Below are positions 36,903 to 49,211 of a stretch of DNA of 64,000 bases, piece after piece (positions within the stretch are counted from its first letter, which is position 1; each line of letters opens with the position of its first letter). The position numbers and the translations under genes are program-made. The DNA is from Balaenoptera acutorostrata (lineage: Eukaryota > Chordata > Mammalia > Artiodactyla > Balaenopteridae): positions 806,001-870,000 of the forward strand of contig NW_026646029.1 of assembly GCF_949987535.1 (NCBI RefSeq), written 5' to 3'. The notes under the pieces are model-generated. The model did not search any database and was not told where the DNA came from. It worked only from the letters and a program-made list of their open reading frames with translations.

Positions 36903-38662
36903 AATTTCTCTCTCTTTCACTGTCTTTGTTTCACGGGTTTTGAAAAGTCATTTCTTTTTATAATGGGGTTTAGCTGCTTTTCACGGCTGTGTTTATGCCG
37001 CTTTACACCCCCTTGACTCACTTACAGAGAGATATCAATACATACGTTTGAAGATTCTTACTAGTCAGATATATTCTTGTGCGGTGAATAGGGGGTGTTG
37101 AGGCCAGTTCACTGAGCAAGGAGTAGGTCTTGTCTACTACATATTGGGTTTATGGAACGGTATCTGAGCTAATTTGAAACCCTTGTTTTATGCATCACCC
37201 CACCTCACCTTTCCCGTTCAGCAGCCATAGTGTGTTTTCTGAACGTGTGACTCTGTTCTGTTTTGTAATTCAGTTCAAGTGTAGCGGTTTTTACATTCCC
37301 TCTATAAGTGATATCTTATGATAAGTGTCTTTTTCTGTGTGACTTATTTCACTTAGAATCGTCGTACCTAAATCCACTCATCGTGCTGCTACTAGCCTTA
37401 TGACGTGGATTTCACGGCTGAGTGATATTCCATTGTACATGAGGACCACAACTTCGTTATCCACTTTTCTCTTTCCTAGGATATTTAAGGTGTAATGAAG
37501 TGGGGGTTCTTGTCAACAGAGCAGCCCTAAACTTTGGGGTGCCTGTGTCTTGCTGATTTTTAGTTTTCCCAATTTATACGCCCATGAGTGGAAGTGCCCT
37601 ATGCTCTCCAAGCTGTGTTTTTTAGATGTTTCAGGACACACCGTACACTTCTCCAGAGTGGCTGTTGGCAATTTACATCCCGCCCATCAACGTGGCAAGG
37701 CTCCCATTTCTCCATGGCCGGTCCTGCATTTCTGGTTTGGACACTTTTTTCCTCATGGCCCTTTTGCCCGCTGGGAAGCGAGACTTCTTTGGAGCGCTGA
37801 TTTGCCTTTCCAGGTGGCTTGGTTGGCCAAAAAGGGCGTATGCGTTTTTTCCTGAATATATTCAGGAAAAAACGCATACGCCCTTTTTGGCCAAGGGCAT
37901 CATTGTCCAGGTTTTGCCGCTTTTCATGTGCTTTCAAGGCGATTCGTATCTACCTCCTGAAATCTGTTTCGTGCAATTCTGCCTTGCTTTCAAAGCCTCT
38001 TCGTTGCCTTCCCTCAATATATTTGTGGACGAGAGTTATCATTTATAACTCTGCAGGTTTGTGAATTGCAGTGCCCCTGAGCTCCATTTTTCCAGTCGCT
38101 TTTTTGGGAGCTGGCCGCAAAAGTGCAGGATTGCTTCAGGCCCTCTTCTGGTTCTGGGGGGCAGGCTGAGCTTCTGGTTAATTCTTCTTCCTGATGGGAA
38201 AATAGAGTGACCTGTGCCTGTCCCAACCCCTAGGGCTAGTCTCTCATTGGTTCCCCGTCTTCCCGTTCATCCTCAGGACAAATTGCAACCTGTACGGAAC
38301 AGGAGGTTAAAGGTGCTGATTCTCCAAGGAGGGAGATGGCTAGTAAAGCGGCTGGAATGGCGAACCCGAGCACAAGGAGATGAGAAATGAGGTGCGTTTT
38401 AGAAACCTTTCCCGATCACACGGTGTACCATCTTCTGGGTTTCTCATGCATGTTTTCGACGTAGGAAGATGCCCTTGAACCTGGAGATTTGGGACCCATG
38501 GGATGGGTACCATGCAGTATTACTTTAAAGGGTCTGCGTTGGCTCACGCAACCTCACCAAACCTCTCAGCCCCAAGAGTGTCAACCCTTATGTCTCAATC
38601 AGCTGTGGGTCTAGATATGGTCAATCCAGGTTGCATCACAGCCCCTGAACGAATTTTGTAAG
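36903..38662 (+). repeat. Monomer 22, class L (GTGGCAAGG), 1760 bases
   Basis: Partner of monomer 12 in the five-monomer block. CATCAACGTGG near 37686, GTCCAGGTTTTG near 37906 and GTGTCAACCC near 38578 are private. Perfect palindrome at 37823-37894. Confidence 0.9.
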
Positions 38663-40422
38663 AATTTCTCTCTCTTTCACTGTCTTTGTTTCACGGGTTT
38701 TGAAAAGTCATTTCTTTTTATAATGGGGTTTAGCTGCTTTTCACGGCTGTGTTTATGCCGCTTTACACCCCCTTGACTCACTTACAGAGAGATATCAATA
38801 CATACGTTTGAAGATTCTTACTAGTCAGATATATTCTTGTGCGGTGAATAGGGGGTGTTGAGGCCAGTTCACTGAGCAAGGAGTAGGTCTTGTCTACTAC
38901 ATATTGGGTTTATGGAACGGTATCTGAGCTAATTTGAAACCCTTGTTTTAGGCATCACCCCACCTCACCTTTCCCGTTCAGCAGCCATAGTGTGTTTTCT
39001 GAACGTGTGACTCTGTTCTGTTTTGTAATTCAGTTCAAGTGTAGCGGTTTTTACATTCCCTCTATAAGTGATATCTTATGATAAGTGTCTTTTTCTGTGT
39101 GACTTATTTCACTTAGAATCGTCGTACCTAAATCCACTCATCGTGCTGCTACTAGCATTATGACGTGGATTTCATGGCTGAGTGATATTCCATTGTACAT
39201 GAGGACGACAACTTCTGTATCCATTTTTCTCTTTCCTAGGATATTTAAGGTGTAATGAAGTGGGGGTTCTTGTCAACAGAGCAGCCCTAAACTTTGGGGT
39301 GCCTGTATCTTGCTGATTTTTAGTTTTCCCAATTTATACGCCCATGAGTGGAAGTGCCCTATGCTCTCCAAGCTGTGTTTTTTAGATGTTTCAGGACACA
39401 CCGTACACTTCTCCAGAGTGGCTGTTGGCAATTTACATCCCACCCATCAGCGTAGCAAGGCTCCCATTTCTCAATGGCCGGTCCTGCATTTCTGGTTTGG
39501 ACACTTTTTTCCTCATTGCCCTTTTGCCCGCTGGGAAGCGAGACTTCTTTGGAGCGCTGATTTGCCTTTCCAGGTGGCTTGGTTGGCCAAAAAGGGCGTA
39601 TGCGTTTTTTCCTGAATATATTCAGGAAAAAACGCATACGCCCTTTTTGGCCAAGGGCATCATTGTCCACGTTTTGCCGCTTTTCATGTGCTTTCAAGGC
39701 GATTCGAATCTACCTCCTGAAATCTGTTTCGTGCAGTTCTGCCTTGCTTTCAAAGCCTCTTCGTTGCCTTCCCTCAATATATTTGTGGACGAGAGTTATC
39801 ATTTATAACTCTGCAGGTTTGTGAATTGCAGTGCCCCTGAGCTCCATTTTTCCAGTCGCTTTTTTGGGAGCTGGCCGCAAAAGTGCAGGATTGCTTCAGG
39901 CACTCTTCTGGTTCTGGGGGGCAGGCTGAGCTTGTGGTTAATTCTTCTTCCTGATGGGAAAATAGAGTGACCTGTGCCTGCCCCAACCCCTAGAGCTAGT
40001 CTCTCATTGGTTCCCCCTCTTCCCGTTCATCCTCAGGACAAATTGCAACCTGTACGGAACAGGAGGTTAAAGGTGCTGATTCTCCAAGGAGGGAGATGGC
40101 TAGTAAAGCGGCTGGAATGGCGAACCCGAGCACAAGGAGATGAGAAATGAGGTGCGTTTTTGAAACCTTTCCCGATCACACGGTGTACCATCTTCTGGGT
40201 TTCTCATGCATGTTTTCGATGTAGGAAGATGCCCTTGAACCTGGAGATTTGGGACCCATGGGATGGGTACCATGCAGTATTACTTTAAAGGGTCTGCGTT
40301 GGCTCACGCAACCTCACCAAACCTCTCAGCCCCAAGAGTGTCCACCCTTATGTCTCAATCAGCTGTGGGTCTAGATATGGTCAATCCAGGTTGCATCACA
40401 GCCCCTGAACGAATTTTGTAAG
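38663..40422 (+). repeat. Monomer 23, class L' with a patch of edge-type sequence, 1760 bases
   Basis: L' marks throughout. At about 39156-39230 it instead reads TAGCATTATG, TTTCATGGCTG and CAACTTCTGTATCCATTTTT, the last shared with monomers 31 and 33. Perfect palindrome at 39583-39654. Confidence 0.88.
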
Positions 40423-42180
40423 AATTTCTCTCTCTTTCACTGTCTTTGTTTCACGGGTTTTGAAATGTAATTTCTTTTTATAATGGGGTTTAGCTGCTTT
40501 TCACGGCTGTGTTTATGCCGCTTTACACGCCCTTGACTCACTTACAGAAAAATATCAATACATAGCTTTGAAGATTCTTACTAGTCAGATATATTCTTGT
40601 GCGGTTAATAGGGGGTGTTGAGGCCAGTTCACTGAGCAAGGAGTAGGTCTTGTCTACTACATATTGGGTTTATGGAACGGTATCTGAGCGAATTTGAAAC
40701 CCTTGTTTTATGCATCACCCCACCTCACCTTTCCCGTTCAGCAGCCATAGTGTGTTTTCTGAACGTGTGACTCTGTTGTGTTTTGTAATTCAGTTCAAGT
40801 GTGGCGGTTTTTACATTCCCTCTATAAGTGATATCTTATGATAAGTGTCTTTTTCTGTGTGACTTATTTCACTTAGAATCGCCGTACCTAAATCCACTCA
40901 TCGTGCTGCTACTAGCCTTATGAGGTGGATTTCACGGCTGAGTGATATTCCATTGTACATGAGGACCACAACTTCGTTATCCACTTTTCTCTTTCCTAGG
41001 ATATTTAAGGTGTAATGAAGTGGGGGTTCTTGTCAAAGAGCAGCCCTAAACTTTGGGGTGCCTGTGTCTTGCTGATTTTTAGTTTTCCCAATTTATACGC
41101 CCATGAGTGGAAGTGCCCTATGCTCTCCAAGCTGTGTTTTTTAGATGTTTCAGGACACACCGTACACTTCTCCAGAGTGGCTGTTGGCAATTTATATCCC
41201 GCCCATCAGCGTAGCAAGCCTCCCATTTCTCCATGGCCGGTTCTGCATTTCTGGTTTGGACACTTTTTTCCGCATGGCCCTTTTGCCCGCTGGGAAGCGA
41301 GACTTCTTTGGAGCGCTGATTTGCCTTTCCAGGTTGCTTTGTTGGCCAAAAAGGGCGTATGCGTTTTTTCCTGAATATATTCAGGAAAAACGCATACGCC
41401 CTTTTTGGCCAAGGGCATCATTGTCCACGTTTTGCCGCTTTTCATGTGCTTTCAAAGTGTTTCGAATCTACCTCCTAAAATCTGTTTCCTGCAATTCTGC
41501 CTTGCTTGCAAAGCCTCTTCGTTGCCTTCCCTCAATATATTTGTGGACGCGAGTTATCATTTATAACTCTGCAGGTGTGTGAATTGCAGTGCCCCTGAGC
41601 TCCATTATTCCAGTCGCTTTTTTGGGAGCTGGCCGCAAAAGTGCAGGATTGCTTCAGGCCCTCTTCTGGTTCTGGGGGGCAGGCTGAGCTTGTGGTTAAT
41701 TCTTCTTCCTGATGGGAAAATAGAGTGACCTGTGCCTGTCCCAACCCCTAGAGCTAGTCTCTCATTGGTTCCCCCTCTTCCCGTTCATCGTCAGGACAAA
41801 TTGCAACCTGTATGGAACAGGAGGTTAAAGGTGCTGATTCTCCAAGGAGGGAGATGGCTAGTAAAGCGGCTGGAATGGCGAACCCGAGCACAAGGAGATG
41901 AGAAATGAGGTGCGTTTTAGAAACCTTTCCCGATCACACGGTGTACCATCTTCTGGGTTTCTCATGCATGTTTTCGACGTAGGAAGATGCCCTTGAACCT
42001 GGAGATTTGGAACCCATGGGATGGGTACCATGCAGTATTACTTTCAAGGGTCTGTGTTGGCTCACGCAACCTCACCAAACCTCTCAGCCACAGGAGTGTC
42101 CACCCTTATGTCTCAATCAGCTGTGGGTCTAGATATGGTCAATCCAGGTTGCATCACAGCCCCTGAACGAATTTTGTAAG
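40423..42180 (+). repeat. Monomer 24, class C, 1758 bases
   Basis: C marks, including the one-base loss in GTCAAAGAGCAG near 41033. A second one-base loss lies inside the palindrome at 41342-41412: the right arm has five A instead of six. Nearby private changes are AGCAAGCCTCC, GGTTCTGCATT and GCTTTGTTGG. Confidence 0.9.
41342..41412. repeat. 71-base palindrome with one lost base
   Basis: The A-run of the right arm has five bases against six T in the left arm, leaving one unpaired T. It is the only palindrome in the window with a length change, and it sits in class C monomer 24. Its partners in monomers 7 and 14 are intact, so the loss is recent. Confidence 0.8.
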
Positions 42181-43931
42181 AATTTCTCTCTCTTTCACTG
42201 TCTTTGTTTCACGGGTTTTGAAAAGTAATTTCTTTTTATAATGGGGTTTAGCTGCTTTTCACGGCTGTGTTTAGGCCTCTTTACACCCCCTTGACTCACT
42301 TACAGAGAGATATCAATACATAGGTTTGAAGATTCTTACTAGTCAGATATAGTCTTGTGCGGTGAATAGGGGGTGTTGAGGCCAGTTCACTGAGCAAGGA
42401 GTAGGTCTTGTCTACTACTTATTGGGTTTATGGAACGGTATCTGAGCTAATTTGAAACCCTTGTTTTATGCATCACCCCACCTCCCCTTTCCCGTTCAGC
42501 AGCCATAGTGTGTTTTCTGAACGTGTGATTCTGTTCTGTTTCGTAATTCACTTCAAGTGTAGCGGTTTTTACATTCCCTCTATAAGTGATATCTTATGAT
42601 AAGTGTCTTTTTCTGTGTGACTTAGAATCGTCGTACCTAAATCCACTCATCGTACTGCTACTAGCCTTATGACGTGGATTTCATGGCTGAGTGATATTGC
42701 ATTCTACATGAGGACCACAACTTCGTTATCCACTTTTCTCTTTCCTAGGACATTTAAGGTGTAATGAAGTGGGGGTTCTTGTCAACAGAGCAGCCCTAAA
42801 CTTTGGGGTGCCTGTGTCTTGCTGATTTTTAGTTTTCCCAATTTATACGCCCATGAGTGGAAGTGCCCTATGCTCTCCAAGCTGTGTTTTTTAGATGTTT
42901 CAGGACACACCGTACACTTCTCCAGAGTGGCTGTTGGCAATTTACATCCCGCCCATCAGCGTAGCAAGGCTCCCATTTCTCCATGGCCGGTCCTGCATTT
43001 GTGGTTTGGACACTTTTTTCCGCATGGCCCTTTTGCCCGCTGGGAAGCGAGACTTCTTTGGAGCGCTGATTTGCCTTTCCAGGTTGCTTGGTTGGCCAAA
43101 AAGGGCGTATGCGTTTTTTCCTGAATATATTCAGGAAAAAACGCATACGCCCTTTTTGGCCAAGGGCATCATTGTTCACGTTTTGCCGCTTTTCATGTGC
43201 TTTCAAGGTGTTTCGAACCTACCTCCTGAAATCTGTTTCCTGCAATTCTGCCTTGCTTTCAAAGCCTCTTCGTTGCCTTCCCTCAATATATTTGTGGACG
43301 AGAGTTATCATTTATAACTCTGCAGGTTTGTGAATTGCCGTGCCCCTGAGCTCCATTTTTCCAGTCGCTTTTTTGGCAGCTGGCCGCAAAAGTGCAGGAT
43401 TGCTTCAGGCCCTCTTCTGGTTCTGGGGGTCAGGCTGAGCTTGTGGTTAATTCTTCTTCCTGATGGGAAAATAGAGTGACCTATGCCTGTCCCAACCCCT
43501 AGAGCTAGTCTCTCATTGGTTCCCCCTCTTCCCGTTCATCGTTAGGACAAATTGCAACCTGTACGGAACAGGAGGTTAAAGGTGCTGATTCTCCAAGGAG
43601 GGAGATGGCTAGTAAAGCGGCTGGAATGGCGAACCAGAGCACAAGGAGATGAGAAATGAGGTGCGTTTTAGAAACCTTTCCCGATCACACGGTGTACCAT
43701 CTTCTGGGTTTCTCATGCATGTTTTCGACGTAGGAAGATGCCCTTGAACCTGGAGATTTGGGACCCATGGGATGGGTACCATGCAGTATTACTTTAAAGG
43801 GTCTGCGTTGGCTCACGCAACCTCACCAAACCTCTCAGCCCCAAGAGTGTCCACCCTTATGTCTCAATCAGCTGTGGGTCTAGATATGGTCAATCCAGGT
43901 TGCATCACAGCCCCTGAACGAATTTTGTAAG
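42181..43931 (+). repeat. Monomer 25, class B, 1751 bases
   Basis: 9-base deletion near 42621. GCGAACCAGAGC near 43630 links it to monomer 17. TTTTGGCAGCTGG near 43371 is private. Perfect palindrome at 43092-43163. Confidence 0.9.
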
Positions 43932-45691
43932 AATTTCTCTCTCTTTCACTGTCTTTGTTTCACGGGTTTTGAAAAGTATCTTATTTTTATAATGGGGTTT
44001 AGCTGCTTTTCACGGCTGTGTTTATGCCGCTTTACACCCCCTTGACTCACCTACAGAGAGATATCAATACATAAGTTTGAAGATTCTTACTAGTCAGATA
44101 TAGTCTTGTGCGGTGAATAGGGGGTGTTGAGGCCAGTTCACTGAGCAAGGAGTAGGTCTTGTCTACTACATATTGGGTTTATGGAACGGTATCTGAGCTA
44201 ATTTGAAACCCTTGTTTTAAGCATCACCCCACCTCCCCTTTCCCGTTCAGCAGCCATAGTGTGTTTTCTGAACGTGTGACTCTGTTCTGTTTTGTAATTC
44301 AGTTCAAGTGTAGCGGTTTTTACATTCCCTCTATAAGTGATATCTTATGATAAGTGTCTTTTTCTGTGTGACTTATTTCACTTAGAATCGTCGTACCTAA
44401 ATCCACTCATCGTGCTGCTACTAGCCTTATGACGTGGATTTCACGGCTGAGTGATATTCCATTGTACATGAGGACCACAACTTCGTTATCCACTTTTCTC
44501 TTTCCTAGGATATTTAAGGTGTAATGAAGTGGGGGTTCTTGTCAACAGAGCAGCCCTAAACTTTGGGGTGCCTGTGTCTTGCTGATTTTTAGTTTTCCCA
44601 ATTTATACGCCCATGAGTGGAAGTGCCCTATGCTCTCCAAGCTGTGTTTTTTAGATGTTTCAGGACACACCGTACACTTCTCCAGAGTGGCTGTTGGCAA
44701 TTTACATCCCGCCCATCAGCGTAGCAAGGCTCCCATTTCTCCATGGCCGGTCCTGCATTTCTGGTTTGGACACTTTTTTCCTCATGGCCCTTTTGCCCGC
44801 TGGGAAGCGAGACTTCTTTGGAGCGCTGATTTGCCTTTCCAGGTGGCTTGGTTGGCCAAAAAGGGCGTATGCGTTTTTTCCTGAATATATTCAGGAAAAA
44901 ACGCATACGCCCTTTTTGGCCAAGGGCATCATTGTCCACGTTTTGCCGCTTTTCATGTGCTTTCAAGGCGATTCGAATCTACCTCCTGAAATCTGTTTCG
45001 TGCAGTTCTGCCTTGCTTTCAAAGCCTCTTCGTTGCCTTCCCTCCATATATTTGTGGACGAGAGTTATCATTTATAACTCTGCAGGTTTGTGAATTGCAG
45101 TGCCCCTGAGCTCCATTTTTCCAGTCGCTTTTTTGGGAGCTGGCCGCAAAAGTGCAGGATTGCTTCAGGCCCTCTTCTGGTTCTGGGGGGCAGGCTGAGC
45201 TTGTGGTTAATTCTTCTTCCTGATGGGAAAATAGAGTGACCTGTGCCTGTCCCAACCCCTAGGGCTAGTCTCTCATTGGTTCCCCGTCTTCCCGTTCATC
45301 CTCAGGACAAATTGCAACCTGTACGGAACAGGAGGTTAAAGGTGCTGATTCTCCAAGGAGGGAGATGGCTAGTAAAGCGGCTGGAATGGCGAACCCGAGC
45401 ACAAGGAGTTGAGAAATGAGGTGCGTTTTAGAAACCTTTCCCGATCACACGGTGTACCATCTTCTGGGTTTCTCATGCATGTTTTCGACGTAGGAAGATG
45501 CCCTTGAACCTGGAGATTTGGGACCCATGGGATGGGTACCATGCAGTATTACTTTAAAGGGTCTGCGTTGGCTCACGCAACCTCACCAAACCTCTCAGCC
45601 CCAAGAGTGTCCACCCTTATGTCTCAATCAGCTGTGGGTCTAGATATGGTCAATCCAGGTTGCATCACAGCCCCTGAACGAATTTTGTAAG
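43932..45691 (+). repeat. Monomer 26, class L after B, 1760 bases
   Basis: Opening variants as in monomers 16 and 18, plus GTATCTTATTTTT near 43977, close to the TTATTTTT form of the right-hand monomers. Perfect palindrome at 44852-44923. Confidence 0.9.
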
Positions 45692-47451
45692 AATTTCTCT
45701 CTCTTTCACTGTCTTTGTTTCACGGGTTTTGAAAAGTAATTTCTTTTTATAATGGGGTTTAGCTGCTTTTCACGGCTGTGTTTATGCCGCTTTACACCCC
45801 CTTGACTCACTTACAGAGAGATATCAATACATACGTTTGAAGATTCTTACTAGTCAGATATATTCTTGTGCGGTGAATAGGGGGTGTTGAGGCCAGTTCA
45901 CTGAGCAAGGAGTAGGTCTTGTCTACTACATATTGGGTTTATGGAACGGTATCTGAGCTAATTTGAAACCCTTGTTTTATGCATCACCCCACCTCACCTT
46001 TCCCGTTCAGCAGCCATAGTGTGTTTTCTGAACGTGTGACTCTGTTCTGTTTTGTAATTCAGTTCAAGTGTAGCGGTTTTTACATTCCCTCTATAAGTGA
46101 TATCTTATGATAAGTGTCTTTTTCTGTGTGACTTATTTCACTTAGAATCGTCGTACCTAAATCCACTCATCGTGCTGCTACTAGCCTTATGACGTGGATT
46201 TCACGGCTGAGTGATATTCCATTGTACATGAGGACCACAACTTTGTTATCCACTTTTCTCTTTCCTAGGATATTTAAGGTGTAATGAAGTGGGGGTTCTT
46301 GTCAACAGAGCAGCCCTAAACTTTGGGGTGCCTGTGTCTTGCTGATTTTTAGTTTTCCCAATTTATACGCCCATGAGTGGAAGTGCCCTATGCTCTCCAA
46401 GCTGTGTTTTTTAGATGTTTCAGGACACACCGTACACTTCTCCAGAGTGGCTGTTGGCAATTTACATCCCGCCCATCAGCGTAGCAAGGCTCCCATTTCT
46501 CCATGGCCGGTCCTGCATTTCTGGTTTGGACACTTTTTTCCTCATGGCCCTTTTGCCCGCTGGGAAGCGAGACTTCTTTGGAGCGCTGATTTGCCTTTCC
46601 AGGTGGCTTGGTTGGCCAAAAAGGGCGTATGCGTTTTTTCCTGAATATATTCAGGAAAAAACGCATACGCCCTTTTTGGCCAAGGGCATCATTGTCCACG
46701 TTTTGCCGCTTTTCATGTGCTTTCAAGGCGATTCGAATCTACCTCCTGAAATCTGTTTCGTGCAATTCTGCCTTGCATTCAAAGCCTCTTCGTTGCCTTC
46801 CCTCAATATATTTGTGGACGAGAGTTATCATTTATAACTCTGCAGGTTTGTGAATTGCAGTGCCCCTGAGCTCCATTTTTCCAGTCGCTTTTTTGGGAGC
46901 TGGCCGCAAAAGTGCAGGATTTCTTCAGGCCCTCTCCTGGTTCTGGGGGGCAGGCTGAGCTTGTGGTTAATTCTTCTTCCTGATGGGAAAATAGAGTGAC
47001 CTGTGCCTGTCCCAACCCCTAGGGCTAGTCTCTCATTGGATCCCCGTCTTCCCGTTCATCCTCAGGACAAATTGCAACCTGTACGGAACAGGAGGTTAAA
47101 GGTGCTGATTCTCCAAGGAGGGAGATGGCTAGTAAAGCGGCTGGAATGGCGAACCCGAGCACAAGGAGATGAGAAATGAGGTGCGTTTTAGAAACCTTTC
47201 CCGATCACATGGTGTACCATCTTCTGGGTTTCTCATGCATGTTTTCGACGTAGGAAGATGCCCTTGAACCTGGAGATTTCTGACCCATGGGATGGGTACC
47301 ATGCAGTATTACTTTAAAGGGTCTGCGTTGGCTCACGCAACCTCACCAAACCTCTCAGCCCCAAGAGTGTCCACCCTTATGTCTCAATCAGCTGTGGGTC
47401 TAGATATGGTCAATCCAGGTTGCATCACAGCCCCTGAACGAATTTTGTAAG
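45692..47451 (+). repeat. Monomer 27, class L, 1760 bases
   Basis: Perfect palindrome at 46612-46683. Private changes include CTTGCATTCAAAG near 46771, GGATTTCTTCAGG near 46917 and GATTTCTGACCC near 47275. Confidence 0.9.
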
Positions 47452-49211
47452 AATTACTCTCTCTTTCACTGTCTTTGTTTCACGGGTTTTGAAAAGTCAT
47501 TTCTTTTTATAATGGGGTTTAGCTGCTTTTCACGGCTGTGTTTATGCCGCTTTACACCCCCTTGACTCACTTACAGAGAGATATCAATACATAGGTTTGA
47601 AGATTCTTACTAGTCAGATATATTCTTGTGCGGTGAATAGGGGGTGTTGAGGCCAGTTCACTGAGCAAGGAGTAGGTCTTGTCTACTACATATTGGGTTT
47701 ATGGAACGGTATCTGAGCTAATTTGAAACCCTTGTTTTAAGCATCACCCCACCTCCCCTTTCCCGTTCAGCAGCCATAGTGTGTTTTCTGAACGTGTGAC
47801 TCTGTTCTGTTTTGTAATTCAGTTCAAGTGTAGCGGTTTTTACATTCCCTCTATAAGTGATATCTTATGATAAGTGTCTTTTTCTGTGTGACTTATTTCA
47901 CTTAGAATCGTCGTACCTAAATCCACTCATCGTGCTGCTACTAGCCTTATGACGTGGATTTCACGGCTGAGTGATATTCCATTGTACATGAGGACCACAA
48001 CTTCGTTATCCACTTTTCTCTTTCCTAGGATATTTAAGGTGTAATGAAGTGGGGGTTCTTGTCAACAGAGCAGCCCTAAACTTTGGGGTGCCTGTGTCTT
48101 GCTGATTTTTAGTTTTCCCAATTTATACGCCCATGAGTGGAAGTGCCCTATGCTCTCCAAGCTGTGTTTTTTAGATGTTTCAGGACACAACGTACACTTC
48201 TCCAGAGTGGCTGTTGGCAATTTACATCCCGCCCATCAGCGTAGCAAGTCTCCCATTTCTCCATGGCCGGTCCTGCATTTGTGGTTTGGACACTTTTTTC
48301 CGCATGGCCCTTTTGCCCGCTGGGAAGCGAGACTTCTTTGGAGCGCTGATTTGCCTTTCCAGGTTGCTTGGTTGGCTAAAAAGGGCGTATGCGTTTTTTC
48401 CTGAATATATTCAGGAAAAAACGCATACGCCCTTTTTGGCCAAGGGCATCATTGTTCACGTTTTGCCGCTTTTCATGTGCTTTCAAGGTGTTTCGAACCT
48501 ATCTCCTGAAATCTGTTTCCTGCAATTCTGCCTTGCTTTCAAAGCCTCTTCGTTGCCTTCCCTCAATATATTTGTGGACGAGAGTTATCATTTATAACTC
48601 TGCAGGTTTGTGAATTGCCGTGCCCCTGAGCTCCATTTTTCCAGTCGCTTTTTTGGGAGCTGGCCGCAAAAGTGCAGGATTGCTTCAGGCCCTCTTCTGG
48701 TTCTGGGGGGCAGGCTGAGCTTGTGGTTAATTCTTCTTCCTGATGGGAAAATAGAGTGACCTATGCCTGTCCCAACCCCTAGAGCTAGTCTCTCATTGGT
48801 TCCCCCTCTTCCCGTTCATCTTTAGGACAAATTGCAACCTGTACGGAACAGGAGGTTAAAGGTGCTGATTCTCCAAGGAGGGAGATGGCTAGTAAAGCGG
48901 CTGGAATGGCGAACCCGAGCACAAGGAGATGAGAAATGAGGTGCGTTTTAGAAACCTTTCCCGATCACACGGTGTACCATCTTCTGGGTTTCTCATGCAT
49001 GTTTTCGACGTAGGAAGATGCCCTTGAACCTGGAGATTTGGGACCCATGGGATGGGTACCATGCAGTATTACTTTAAAGGGTCTGTGTTGGCTCACGCAA
49101 CCTCACCAAACCTCTCAGCCCCAAGAGTGTCCACCCTTATGTCTCAATCAGCTGTGGGTCTAGATATGGTCAATCCAGGTTGCATCACAGCCCCTGAACG
49201 AATTTTGTAAG
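47452..49211 (+). repeat. Monomer 28, L-to-B chimera without the 9-base deletion, 1760 bases
   Basis: Class L up to about 47990 (it keeps GACTTATTTCACTTAG), then class B from about 48275 (TGCATTTGTGGTTTGG, TTGTTCACG, GTTTCGAACC). The palindrome at 48372-48443 has one mismatch in the left arm (TTGGCTAAAA). Confidence 0.88.

Larger units (their letters stand above)
38663..43931 (+). repeat. Higher-order repeat L'-C-B, copy 3
   Basis: Monomers 23, 24 and 25, starting 17579 bases (ten monomers) after copy 2. It is preceded, as in copy 2, by an L monomer with GTGGCAAGG (monomers 12 and 22) and followed by an L monomer that opens with CACCTACAGAG. The related block is therefore about five monomers long: 19324-28112 against 36903-45691. 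Confidence 0.78.
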
